Positions 54,532 through 61,924 of a stretch of DNA of 64,000 nucleotides are shown here, one piece after another. Within the stretch, counting starts at the first letter, position 1. Each line of letters begins with the position of its first letter. The DNA comes from JALYLC01 sp035696365 (GTDB lineage Bacteria; Actinomycetota; Thermoleophilia; Gaiellales; JALYLC01). Position numbers and translations under genes: made by a program. The stretch spans positions 9,750 to 73,749 of the forward strand of contig DASRQS010000030.1 in the NCBI GenBank assembly GCA_035696365.1. Reading direction: 5' to 3'. The notes under the pieces were generated by a model. The model did no database searches. It was not told where the DNA came from and worked only from the letters and a program-made list of their open reading frames with translations.

Positions 54532-54538
54532 GAGCTTC

Positions 54539-55447
54539 TCAGGCCATGCCGGAGGCGCGGCCGCGAGCTGCGATCTGCTCGGCCATCTTGCGCGAGGCCT
54601 CGTCGATCATCTCGCCTTCCCACATGACGGCTCCGCGGCGGTCGCCGTCGGTAGCCTGGCGGTAGGCCGCGAGCAGGGCCTCCGCGCGGTCGAGCTGCTC
54701 CTGCGAGGGACGGTAGACCTCGTTCAGGATCTCGATCTGGTCGGGGTGGAGCGCCCACTTGCCGTCGCAGCCGAGGCGCACGGAGCGCTCGGCGACCTGG
54801 CGGAAGCCGTTCAGGTCGCGGATCGCCGCGTAGGGGCCGTCGATGGCCTGCAGGCCACGCGCGCGAGCCGTGATGACGATGCGCGAGAGGATGTAATGCC
54901 ACTGGTCGCCGGGATAGACCTCGTCGATCTCGCCCACGCTCAGCTGCGGGATGCCGAGGTCGGCGGCGTAGTCGCCGGGCCCGAAGATGATCGTCTCGAT
55001 GCGATCCGAGGCGTCGGCGATCGCGGGCAGGTTCTCGGCGCCGCGCGCGCTCTCGATCTGGACCTCGAGGCCGATGCGCTTGTGCATGCCGAGCTCGGCC
55101 TCGAGCTGCGTCAGCAGGTGATGCGCGAAGGCCACGTGATCGGGCCCCTGCACCTTCGGCAGCATGATGCAGTCGAGCGTTTCCTGCGCGCCCGCGACGA
55201 TGTAGAGGATGTCGCGAAAGCACCACGTGGTGTCGATCCCGTTGACGCGGACGACGCGCGTCGGAGCCGTCCACTCGTGGCCGGTGAGGGCGTCGACGAC
55301 GTTCTGCCGGGTGGCGTCATTCTTCTCGAGCGGAGCGACGGCGTCCTCGAGGTCGAGGAAGACCATGTCGGCCGGCAGCGCGGCGGCCTTGGCGAGCATC
55401 TTGGGATTGGAGCCCGGGACGGCAAGGCACGATCGGCGCAGACGCAT
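54539..55447 (-). CDS. HpcH/HpaI aldolase family, malyl-CoA lyase/CitE type
   Basis: A 302-residue lyase. RRSCLAVPGSNPKMLAKAAA, ADMVFLDLEDAV with metal-binding Glu/Asp, TIIFGPGDYAADLGI and GCDGKWALHPDQIEILNEVY are typical of L-malyl-CoA/beta-methylmalyl-CoA lyases. This would cleave beta-methylmalyl-CoA to glyoxylate and propionyl-CoA and condense or split malyl-CoA, the closing steps of the ethylmalonyl-CoA pathway. CitE-like citramalyl-CoA lyase is the alternative. Leaderless start: TAGATT six bases before ATG 55447. Divergent from the macrodomain gene. Confidence 0.85.
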   Translation of the reverse strand: MRLRRSCLAVPGSNPKMLAKAAALPADMVFLDLEDAVAPLEKNDATRQNVVDALTGHEWTAPTRVVRVNGIDTTWCFRDILYIVAGAQETLDCIMLPKVQGPDHVAFAHHLLTQLEAELGMHKRIGLEVQIESARGAENLPAIADASDRIETIIFGPGDYAADLGIPQLSVGEIDEVYPGDQWHYILSRIVITARARGLQAIDGPYAAIRDLNGFRQVAERSVRLGCDGKWALHPDQIEILNEVYRPSQEQLDRAEALLAAYRQATDGDRRGAVMWEGEMIDEASRKMAEQIAARGRASGMA

Positions 55448-55453
55448 CCGCGA

Positions 55454-55459
55454 AATCTA
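55454..55459 (-). promoter_or_regulatory. Leaderless-type -10 for lyase gene (TAGATT)
   Basis: TAGATT on the minus strand, six bases before ATG 55447. It overlaps TATGCT (55458-55463, plus strand), the likely -10 of the divergent macrodomain gene nine bases before its ATG. Confidence 0.5.
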
Positions 55460-55472
55460 TGCTGACGGGACA

Positions 55473-55985
55473 ATGGCCGGACGCATCGAGATAGCCCGCG
55501 GCGACATCACCGAGCAGGTGGTCGACGCGATCGTCAACGCCGCCAACGATTCGCTGCTCGGCGGTGGCGGTGTGGACGGCGCCATCCACCGCGCCGGCGG
55601 GCCCGCCATCCTGGACGAGTGCCGTCTGCTCGGAGGCTGCACCACCGGTGACGCGAAGGCCACGACGGCGGGCCGCCTGCCCGCGCGTTTCGTCGTGCAC
55701 ACCGTCGGCCCGGTCTGGCGCGGAGGCGAGCGCGGCGAACCGGCGCTGCTGGCCTCGTGCCACCGCCGCTCGCTCGAGGTCGCCGCCGGCCTCGGGTGCC
55801 GGACGGTGGCGTTCCCGGCCATCTCGACCGGGATCTACGGCTATCCGGTCGAGCTGGCGGCCGAGGCGGCTGTCGCGGCGACGCGCTCGGCGCTGCGCGA
55901 GCAGCCAGGGATCGAGCTCGTGCGCTTCGTACTCTTCGGCGAGACGGCCGAGGCCGCCTTCGCCGCAGCCCTCGCGCAGCCCTGA
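55473..55985 (+). CDS. Macrodomain protein (O-acetyl-ADP-ribose deacetylase type)
   Basis: A 170-residue macrodomain close to YmdB/MacroD. RGDITEQVVDAIVNAANDSL, then LGGGGVDGAIHRAGGPAILD (ADP-ribose contacts), FVVHTVGPVWRGG and VAFPAISTGIYGYPVELAAE are all present. It probably hydrolyses O-acetyl-ADP-ribose or removes mono-ADP-ribose. Acetyl-group salvage would suit a region rich in acetate and acyl-CoA genes, but that is only suggestive. Ends at two tandem hairpin repeats. Confidence 0.93.
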   Translation: MAGRIEIARGDITEQVVDAIVNAANDSLLGGGGVDGAIHRAGGPAILDECRLLGGCTTGDAKATTAGRLPARFVVHTVGPVWRGGERGEPALLASCHRRSLEVAAGLGCRTVAFPAISTGIYGYPVELAAEAAVAATRSALREQPGIELVRFVLFGETAEAAFAAALAQP

Positions 55986-55986
55986 C

Positions 55987-56026
55987 GGCTGCGGGACATC
56001 AAGGGTCAGACCCCGAGTGTCCCGCT
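55987..56026. repeat. 40-bp hairpin repeat, copy 1
   Basis: Identical to 56060-56099. It holds a perfect 8-base outer stem GCGGGACA/TGTCCCGC and an inner stem GGGTC-A-GACCC. It starts right after the macrodomain stop codon. REP-like or terminator element. Confidence 0.75.
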
Positions 56027-56059
56027 GAGGGGGGCGTCAAGCCCTGGCGTGGTTCTGAT

Positions 56060-56099
56060 GGCTGCGGGACATCAAGGGTCAGACCCCGAGTGTCCCGCT
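56060..56099. repeat. 40-bp hairpin repeat, copy 2
   Basis: Exact second copy, 73 bases after the first, ending at the stop codon of the converging homocysteine methyltransferase gene. The two together probably end transcription from both sides. Confidence 0.75.
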
Positions 56100-56992
56100 C
56101 AGGGGCGCCTGATCGCCTCGGCGATGGCGCGCACGTGCTCCGGCGTCGAGCCGCAACAGCCACCGACGATGCGCGCACCCGCTTCGACGTAGCCGCGCGC
56201 GGCGTCCGCGAAGTCCTGCGGCGTGACGTCGTAGACGGCGGAGTCGCCGGTCATGCGCGGCAGGCCCGCGTTCGGCTTGACCCACAGGGGAAGGCCGGGA
56301 GCGGCGGCCGAGAGCTCCGACACGATCGCGGACATGTTCTCGAGGCTCGTGCCGCAGTTGGCTCCGACGGCCGCGGCGCCCTGGTCGATGGCGAGCGCGA
56401 CGACCTCGGCAGTGGTCGTGCCCATCATCGTGCGCGTGCCACGGTCGAACGAGAACGCGAGCACGAAGGGCAGGTCCGTCGCCCGGCGCACGCCGTCGAT
56501 CGCGGCGGAGGCCTCGATCTGGCAGAACATCGTCTCGAGCAGGAGCAGATCGACCCCGCCCTCGGCGAGCGCCTCGGCCTGCTCGGCGTAGGTGTCCGCC
56601 GCCTCATCGTGCGTGAGCAGCCCGAGCGGTTCGCAGAGCTGGCCGGTCGGCCCGAGCGAGCCGGCGACGAGCACGTCTGGTCCGACGGCCTCGCGCGCCA
56701 ACTCGGCCGCGCGACGGTTCAGCTCGGGCGCGCGATCTGCGAGCGGCCCGTCGGCGAGGCGGATGCCCGTCCCTCCGAAGGTACACGTGAGGACGATGTC
56801 GGATCCCGCCTGCGCGAAGCCGCGGTGCAACTCGATGATGCGCTCCGGGTCGGAGAACACCCATTCCTCGGGGGCGACGCCGATCGGGAGACCCATCCGC
56901 TGGCATGTCGTGCCAGTGGCGCCGTCGGCGATCAGGACGTCGCCGCGGGCCAGGCGGTCGAGAAAAGTCGTGCGCGTAGTCGTGGCATTCAT
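56099..56992 (-). CDS. Homocysteine S-methyltransferase family protein
   Basis: A 297-residue zinc-dependent methyltransferase, like the N-terminal module of MetH or the stand-alone MmuM/BHMT. DVLIADGATGTTCQRMG, GSDIVLTCTFGGTG, GLLLLETMF-type DLLLLETMFCQIEA and zinc cysteines in VGANCGTS and GGCCGSTPEH are visible. It should transfer a methyl group to homocysteine to give methionine; the donor (S-methylmethionine, SAM or betaine) is open. The start is ATG 56992, with AAAGGAG before it: an earlier in-frame ATG at 57019 lies inside the SAM riboswitch and is not a real start. SAM-I control fits methionine synthesis. Confidence 0.9.
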   Translation of the reverse strand: MNATTTRTTFLDRLARGDVLIADGATGTTCQRMGLPIGVAPEEWVFSDPERIIELHRGFAQAGSDIVLTCTFGGTGIRLADGPLADRAPELNRRAAELAREAVGPDVLVAGSLGPTGQLCEPLGLLTHDEAADTYAEQAEALAEGGVDLLLLETMFCQIEASAAIDGVRRATDLPFVLAFSFDRGTRTMMGTTTAEVVALAIDQGAAAVGANCGTSLENMSAIVSELSAAAPGLPLWVKPNAGLPRMTGDSAVYDVTPQDFADAARGYVEAGARIVGGCCGSTPEHVRAIAEAIRRP

Positions 56993-57006
56993 GCGGAGCT
57001 CCTTTC

Positions 57007-57099
57007 GCCCGACATCCATCCCGGGATTGGCACCTTGCGCAACCGCAGGTTGCCGAGGCTTCAGCGGGCCGGGACCCTCAGCCTCTCTTGATGTTGAGC
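57007..57099 (-). promoter_or_regulatory. SAM-I (S-box) riboswitch
   Basis: On the minus strand the sequence reads AAGAGAGG, then CTGAGGGTCCCGGCCC, GCTGAAGCCTCGGCAACC and AAGGTGCCAATCC in order, matching the SAM-I core. P1 pairs GCTCAACATC (57099-57090) with GATGTCGGGC (57016-57007), nine of ten pairs. P1 is followed at once by CGAAAGGAG, the ribosome binding site of the homocysteine methyltransferase, so control is probably at translation. A 6-4-6 hairpin GCGAGC/GCTCGC (57098-57113) lies just ahead of it, after the ccr stop. Confidence 0.92.
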
Positions 57100-57128
57100 G
57101 AGCTCACGCTCGCCTCCCGCAGAGATTA

Positions 57129-58484
57129 TCAGGCGCTAAAACGCGTGATCCCGGACAGGTGGCGTGCACGCAGCTCGTCGTCCAGCACGCCCTCGCCCTC
57201 TCCGCCGGCCAGGCACAGGACACCGACCTTGCCGAGATGCGCGTTGTCGTGCACGTCGTCGCAGGCCTGCCCTGCCTCGTCGAGCGGATAGGTGCGGCTG
57301 AGGATGGGATGCGTCCGGCCCGCCCGGCAAAGCTCGTTGGCGGCCCAGCCCTCGCGGTAGTTGGCGAGATGGGAGCCGACGATCGTCTTCGCGAACATCC
57401 ACAGGTAGCGATTGTCGAACTCGTGCATGAAGCCCGTGGTGGACGCGCAGGTAACCACCTTGCCGCCGCGGCGCGTGACGAACACGCTGGCGCCGAAGGT
57501 GTCGCGCCCGGGGTGCTCGAACACGATGTCGACGTCCCGCCCACCGCTCAGCTCGCGGATCTTCTTGCCGAGGCGCAGGTGCTCGCGGGGGTTCTGCTGA
57601 CCCGTCTCGGTATCCCAGAACTTGTAGTCCTCCTCAGCGCGGTTGATGATCCATTCCGCGCCCGCCTGCCGGCACTTCTCCGCCTTGGCCTCGCTGGACA
57701 CCACGCACACCGGGTAGCCGCCGCCGGCCAGGACGTACTGCAGCGCGAAGCCGCCGAGGCCCCCGCCGGCGCCCCACACCAGGACGACGTCGCCCTGCTG
57801 CATGTTGGCGCCGTTTGGCGAGACGAGCATGCGGTAGGCGGTGCAGTTGACAAGCGGCATCGAGGCCGCCTCTTCCCAGCTCAGGTGCTCGGGCTTGGGC
57901 ATCAGCTGATCGCCGCGCGCGACGCACAGCTCGCCCATGCCGCCGAAGTTGCACTCGAAGCCCCACACGCGCTGGTCGGGATCCAGGATGGCGTCGTCGT
58001 GGCCCGGCGGCTCCTCGAGTGCGACGTAGTTCGGATGCACGAGCACCCTGTCGCCCGGCTTCCAGCGGCTGACCGCGCTGCCGGCGCGCAGCACGACGCC
58101 GCAGGCGTCGGAGCCGACGACGTGCGTGGGCAGGTCGTGGCGACTTCCGAAGCCGTGTGTCTTCGCGAGCCGCTTGAGGAACACGAACGTGGGCACCGGC
58201 TCGAAGATCGCCGACCAGACGGTGTTGTAGTTGACGCTCGAGGCGAAGGTCGCGATGAGCACCTCGTCCGGCGCCAGCTCCGGCGTGGGCACCTCGCCCA
58301 CGCGCAGCGCGAGCGACGGGCGCTTCTCGGCGCGCGGCAGTTTGCCGATGGTATCGGCGTCCTCCGCACGCAGATGCGCGCCCACGTAGGAGGCCGGAAT
58401 GGGAATCGCGCCGAAGTCGTCGCCGCTCGCTCCGGCGGCGACGGCGGCCCGCACGGCGCGAGCGAGGTCGGTGTCGATCGTCAT
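57129..58484 (-). CDS. ccr: Crotonyl-CoA carboxylase/reductase
   Basis: A 451-residue Ccr, full length, key enzyme of the ethylmalonyl-CoA pathway: reductive carboxylation of crotonyl-CoA with NADPH and CO2. CO2-site residues known from the Kitasatospora enzyme (Asn81, Phe170, Glu171, His365) fall at Asn87, Phe176, Glu177 and His372, a steady offset of 6-7. TFASSVNYNTVWSAIFEPVP, VLVWGAGGGLGGFALQYVLA and VNCTAYRMLVSPNGA are typical. No zinc lobe. ATG 58484 lies eight bases after TATCCT. Divergent from a FadR-type regulator that may control it. Confidence 0.93.
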   Translation of the reverse strand: MTIDTDLARAVRAAVAAGASGDDFGAIPIPASYVGAHLRAEDADTIGKLPRAEKRPSLALRVGEVPTPELAPDEVLIATFASSVNYNTVWSAIFEPVPTFVFLKRLAKTHGFGSRHDLPTHVVGSDACGVVLRAGSAVSRWKPGDRVLVHPNYVALEEPPGHDDAILDPDQRVWGFECNFGGMGELCVARGDQLMPKPEHLSWEEAASMPLVNCTAYRMLVSPNGANMQQGDVVLVWGAGGGLGGFALQYVLAGGGYPVCVVSSEAKAEKCRQAGAEWIINRAEEDYKFWDTETGQQNPREHLRLGKKIRELSGGRDVDIVFEHPGRDTFGASVFVTRRGGKVVTCASTTGFMHEFDNRYLWMFAKTIVGSHLANYREGWAANELCRAGRTHPILSRTYPLDEAGQACDDVHDNAHLGKVGVLCLAGGEGEGVLDDELRARHLSGITRFSA

Positions 58485-58559
58485 CGGCGGCCAGGATACG
58501 CGAGCGCGCTACCGGCGCCGTGCGGCCCGGGAGTTCGTGAGGAGTGATACCTTCCGCCG
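58485..58559. promoter_or_regulatory. Divergent promoter region ccr / GntR regulator
   Basis: A 75-base gap with TATCCT for ccr (58493-58498, minus) and TACCTT for the regulator (58548-58553, plus, six bases before GTG 58560). A CGGCGCCG palindrome sits near the middle (58513-58520) and is a possible operator core. Confidence 0.5.
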
Positions 58560-59342
58560 GTGAGTGACGTCCCTCCGGTGGCTGACGACCATCCAGGAGT
58601 CGGTGCGGTTTCGCCACCGGCATCAAATGCCGAGGGCCAGATCTTCCGGCCGATCCGCACTGTCAACGCGTTCGAGCAGCTGGTCGAGCGCCTGGGCCGT
58701 GCCATCAAGCTGGGCCTGCTCGCGCCGGGAGAGCGCCTGCCGCCCGAGCGCCGCCTGGCCGAGCAGCTCGAGCTCTCACGCTCGACCGTGCGCGAGGCGC
58801 TCCGGCTGCTCTACGACGCCGGCTACCTCGAGGCGCGCCGTGGCCGGCGCGGCGGCGTGTTCGTCGCCCAGCTGCTGCCGACTGGCCCCGCTCCGGGCAT
58901 GCTCGCGCTGGACGGCGACGGCGTGCGCGATCTGCTCGCCTACCGTCGCTGCCTCGAGCTCGGCGCCGCGGAGCTCGCCGCCGAGCGGGCCAGCGAGGCG
59001 CAGGTGGCCGAGCTCGCAGCCGTGATCGAGCGCTGCGAGGCCAACGCCACGCCCGAGACCTACGATCTCTTCCGCGCGGCCGACGGGCGCTTCCACGTGC
59101 TGCTCGCCCACGTCGCGCGCTCGCCGCGGCTCGTCGCGGGCGTGACGGAGGTACGCGCCGAGGTCGCCAACCTGCTCGATTCGGTCCCCCGCCAGTCGGA
59201 GGCGATGGTCGGCTCGACGACACACCACCGCCGCGTGCTCGCCGCGATAGCCGAGCGCGACGGCGAGGGCGCCCGCCTTGCGATGCGCGAGCACCTCGAC
59301 GCGACCGAGCGGCTGCTGCTCGGCGTGCTGCCGAGCGTCTGA
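58560..59342 (+). CDS. GntR/FadR-family transcription regulator
   Basis: A 260-residue regulator. After a 35-residue polar N-terminus comes the winged helix (LVERLGRAIKLGLLAPGERL, PPERRLAEQLELSRSTVREA, LRLLYDAGYLEARRGRRGGV), then the helical FCD effector domain with metal/ligand residues (DLLAYRRCLELGAAELAAER, FHVLLAHVARSPRLV, HHRRVLAAIAERD). Placed head to head with ccr, so it probably senses an acyl-CoA or organic acid and controls ccr and perhaps the scattered pathway genes. GTG 58560 start, leaderless pattern. A GGCCG/CGGCC hairpin follows the stop. Confidence 0.9.
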   Translation: MSDVPPVADDHPGVGAVSPPASNAEGQIFRPIRTVNAFEQLVERLGRAIKLGLLAPGERLPPERRLAEQLELSRSTVREALRLLYDAGYLEARRGRRGGVFVAQLLPTGPAPGMLALDGDGVRDLLAYRRCLELGAAELAAERASEAQVAELAAVIERCEANATPETYDLFRAADGRFHVLLAHVARSPRLVAGVTEVRAEVANLLDSVPRQSEAMVGSTTHHRRVLAAIAERDGEGARLAMREHLDATERLLLGVLPSV

Positions 59343-59498
59343 GCCTGCGCTCGAAGGCCGTGAATTCGGCCGTCGCGTACGGGCCTGGCGGCAGCCGCGC
59401 GGGCAGCCGCGCGCAGTCGACGCCGAGCGAGCTCGCGGTACGCTGGGCCACGCTGCGAAAAGGCCCATGACCTACCGCAGCCGGAAGCCACGCGGCGT

Positions 59499-59504
59499 TA
59501 CGCT
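59499..59504 (+). promoter_or_regulatory. Leaderless-type -10 (TACGCT)
   Basis: TACGCT six bases before GTG 59511 of ygfZ. Confidence 0.45.
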
Positions 59505-59510
59505 GCGGGC

Positions 59511-60410
59511 GTGAGCGTCTCCACCCCCGCGCGCGAGCACCTGGCGGCCGCCCGCACGGGTGCGGCCATTTGCGCCCGGGACGAGGTCGCCCTCGTGCGA
59601 GTGTCGGGTCGCGACGCCGCGCGGCTCCTGCAGAACGTCGTCACGAGCGACGTCGACGCGCTGGCCGTCGGCGAAGGCCAGTACGGGCTCGCCCTGACGC
59701 CGAAGGGGCGCCCGCTGGCCGATGCCTGGATCGTGCGCGAGGGCGACGATGCCTTCGTGTGCGCGTGCGAGACCATCGCGCAGGACGATCTCGTCGCGAT
59801 GCTGCGGCGTTACCGGCTGGCCTCGCGCGCGGAGATCTCGCTGGTGACGGGCGAGCTGGCATTCCTGGAGCGGCCGCTGGCCGCGCCCGGCGAGGGTTGG
59901 CACGCCGGTCCGCTGGGAGCGCTCCTGCTTGCCGCACCCGCGCAGGCGCGGGCCGCCTGGGATGCGGCCGTCGCCGGCGGTGCAGTGCCGATTGGCGCCG
60001 AGGTTCGCGAGACCCTGCGCATCGAGCGCGGCCTGCCTCGCTTCGGCATCGATTTCGACGGCTCCAACCTGCCTGCCGAGGCCGGCGTGGTCGAGCGGGC
60101 CGTCTCCTTCACGAAGGGCTGCTACATCGGCCAGGAGCCGATCGTGCGGCTCGCCCACCGCGGTCACGCCAACCGCGAGCTGCGGCGGCTGCGGTTGGCG
60201 GCGCCGCCGGAGCTGCCCGCGACACTGCACGACGGCGAGCGCGAGGTCGGGCGTGTGACCAGCAGCGCCGAGCTCCCGGAAGGCGGAGCGGCCGGGCTCG
60301 GCTACGTGCGCCGCGCCGTCGCCGACGGCGCCGAGCTGGTCGTCCTGGACGCCCGGGGCGGGCGCGTGGCCGCTCGGGACGCTGGTAGAGTGGCCGTAGG
60401 GCGCCCGTAG
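59511..60410 (+). CDS. ygfZ: Folate-binding protein YgfZ
   Basis: A 299-residue GcvT-fold protein that helps iron-sulfur cluster assembly or repair with tetrahydrofolate. The diagnostic K-G-C-Y-x-G-Q-E motif is FTKGCYIGQEPIVRLAHRG near residues 201-219; the N-terminus has VRVSGRDAARLLQNVVTSDV and LTPKGRPLADAWIV. The last codons run into a tRNA gene: the stop TAG is bases 8-10 of tRNA-Arg, so RNase P cutting of a joint transcript would remove the stop. GTG 59511, leaderless pattern. Confidence 0.92.
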   Translation: MSVSTPAREHLAAARTGAAICARDEVALVRVSGRDAARLLQNVVTSDVDALAVGEGQYGLALTPKGRPLADAWIVREGDDAFVCACETIAQDDLVAMLRRYRLASRAEISLVTGELAFLERPLAAPGEGWHAGPLGALLLAAPAQARAAWDAAVAGGAVPIGAEVRETLRIERGLPRFGIDFDGSNLPAEAGVVERAVSFTKGCYIGQEPIVRLAHRGHANRELRRLRLAAPPELPATLHDGEREVGRVTSSAELPEGGAAGLGYVRRAVADGAELVVLDARGGRVAARDAGRVAVGRP

Positions 60411-60473
60411 CTCAGGGGATAGAGCGCAGCCCTGCGGAGGCTGAGGTCGCACGTTCGATTCGTGCCGGGCGCA
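60401..60473 (+). tRNA. tRNA-Arg, anticodon GCG
   Basis: A complete 73-base cloverleaf: acceptor GCGCCCG/CGGGCGC with A73, D stem GCTC/GAGC, anticodon stem CAGCC/GGCTG with loop CTGCGGA (anticodon GCG at 60434-60436), T stem GCACG/CGTGC with loop TTCGATT. CCA is not encoded. A in the D loop and C35 agree with arginine identity. It reads CGC and CGU without inosine. A TAGAGT at 60386-60391 inside ygfZ may be its own -10. The first ten bases overlap ygfZ. Confidence 0.95.
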
Positions 60474-60508
60474 TGGGGACCGGGGCCCTGGCCCGGCCCC
60501 GGAAGGTA

Positions 60509-61438
60509 CTAGGCCGCGTCGGCAGTGCGACGCCGGGACTGGCTCGTGAGATCGGGCACCTTGACGTCCCAGACCAGGCCGACGCGCTCGAGCCCGCGGA
60601 TCACGAGCGCCGAGAGGTCGAACTGGAAGCGCCCGAGGCCGTGCACGGCCGAGGACGGGAAGGCGTGATGGTTGTTGTGCCACGCCTCGCCCAGCGATGG
60701 CAGTGCGAGCAGCCAATTGTTGCGGCTCTCGTCGCGCACGTCGAAATCGCGCCGGCCGAACATGTGGCAGATCGAGTTGACGCTCCAGGTGATGTGCTGG
60801 AACACCGCGACGCGCACCAGGCCGCCCCAGATTGTCGCCTCCACGCCGCCGCGCACGCCGTCGAGCAGGTAGCCGACGGCGAACGGGACCACGAACCCGA
60901 GCGTGACCCAGAGGAAGTAGAGACGATCGACGTTGCGCACGATCGCGTCCTCGAGCAGGTCACGGCCGTACTTCGTGCGCACGACGAGGCCCTTCGTGCT
61001 GAACAGCCAGCCGACGTGCGAATGCCAGAAGCCGCGCACTGCGCCCATCAGGCCGGCGCCGCTGCCGACGTGCGGCGAGTGCGGATCGCCCTCGACGTCG
61101 GAGTGGGCGTGATGCTTGCGATGGTCGGAGACCCACTGGCAAACGGGGCCTTGCGACGTCATCGAGCCGAGCACGGCCAGCAACGTCTTGACCGGGCGGC
61201 TGGTCTCGAAGCTGCGGTGCGTGAAATAGCGATGGAAGCCGACGGTGATGCCGAGTCCCGGCACGACGTAGAAGAGCCCGAACAGCACGAGGTCGACCGG
61301 CTTCACGGCGACGCCCCAGAGGGTGCCGATCACCGCCAGGATCCCGAGCGGCGGGATGACGACCGCCAGCAACGTGACGATTCGATGTGCAGTCGGCGGA
61401 CGGTCGAGCTGGCCCTCAGTGGTTCGCGCTTGCGGCAT
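60509..61438 (-). CDS. Acyl-CoA/fatty-acid delta-9 desaturase
   Basis: A 309-residue membrane di-iron desaturase with the three histidine boxes: GFHRYFTHRSF, SDHRKHHAHSD and EAWHNNHHAFPSS. Four hydrophobic segments and a basic C-terminus. Inserts a double bond in saturated acyl chains using O2 and an electron donor; helps keep membranes fluid. CGAAGGAGATTCG precedes ATG 61438. Upstream on the other strand are remnants of an FAD oxidoreductase and a cyclopropane synthase that commonly work on unsaturated lipids. Confidence 0.93.
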   Translation of the reverse strand: MPQARTTEGQLDRPPTAHRIVTLLAVVIPPLGILAVIGTLWGVAVKPVDLVLFGLFYVVPGLGITVGFHRYFTHRSFETSRPVKTLLAVLGSMTSQGPVCQWVSDHRKHHAHSDVEGDPHSPHVGSGAGLMGAVRGFWHSHVGWLFSTKGLVVRTKYGRDLLEDAIVRNVDRLYFLWVTLGFVVPFAVGYLLDGVRGGVEATIWGGLVRVAVFQHITWSVNSICHMFGRRDFDVRDESRNNWLLALPSLGEAWHNNHHAFPSSAVHGLGRFQFDLSALVIRGLERVGLVWDVKVPDLTSQSRRRTADAA

Positions 61439-61544
61439 CGAATCTCCTTCGTCGCCGCGTGCGCGACGGTTGGGCCCCCGACTGAAGGGGGTTGATCACT
61501 CCGTGGGGAGTCATTGTGAACGCCGCGGCGGACTGCGGCGCGGG

Positions 61545-61757
61545 TGGGCGTTTGCGATCGTCGGCGCCTGCATTTACGGGCCCGCTGCCGCACATCGACT
61601 CGATCCGCAGTGCGATGTCGTGCTGTTCGCGGCCGACTCGCGAGCGGGTGGCCATGCACACACAGTACTGGCGGTCGGGCACGCGCTCGATTCGGGCGAA
61701 GTTTGCAACGAACGTAACTATCCCAGATTCCTCGGCCGCCCGCAACAGCTCGGCATC
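61545..61757 (+). pseudogene. Remnant of FAD-dependent oxidoreductase (amine-oxidase-like), N-terminal part
   Basis: In one frame about 70 residues read FAIVGACIYGPAAAHRLDPQ, then CDVVLFAADSRAGGHAHTV, GHALDSGEVCNERNYPRFLG. This is recognisably the start of the NAD(P)/FAD-binding protein that accompanies cyclopropane synthases (expected GAGISGLAAA and FEADxRxGGHxHTV). The Gly-rich loop has lost key glycines and the frame then runs into unrelated sequence, so the gene is dead and lacks most of its length. Confidence 0.7.
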
Positions 61758-61774
61758 GCGGCGCGCCACTCCTC

Positions 61775-61879
61775 GTGCGCCGCGCGGAGGTCGATTCACT
61801 CGGCCTCGACGTCCACTTCCAACGCACCCGGGAGTACTACCTCGCGTTCTGCGAGGCGGCCTTTGCAACGCATGCCCTG
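61775..61879 (+). pseudogene. Remnant of cyclopropane-fatty-acyl-phospholipid synthase, C-terminal end
   Basis: In a different frame, about 35 residues read RAEVDSLGLDVHFQRTREYY, then LAFCEAAFATHAL. That is the C-terminal signature of CFA/mycolic methyltransferases (expected RxWExYLxxCEAGF). Nothing of the catalytic SAM domain remains. It follows the FAD remnant within 20 bases, so a large deletion joined the two ends of a former operon. The rest of 61439-61924 shows no intact gene. Confidence 0.65.
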
Positions 61880-61924
61880 CCGCGACTCGCTACTCGCGCT
61901 GACGCGCAACCGCACGCTGGTGGG

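Noticed and set aside
57017..57019. Upstream ATG for the homocysteine methyltransferase
   Set aside because: It lies within the 3' part of the SAM riboswitch; the ATG at 56992 has a ribosome binding site and begins the conserved protein.
59467..59514. A 15-codon frame whose stop overlaps the ygfZ GTG
   Set aside because: Unlike the two accepted leaders it has no TAnnnT-N6 element before its ATG, while ygfZ itself has one, so chance overlap is likelier.
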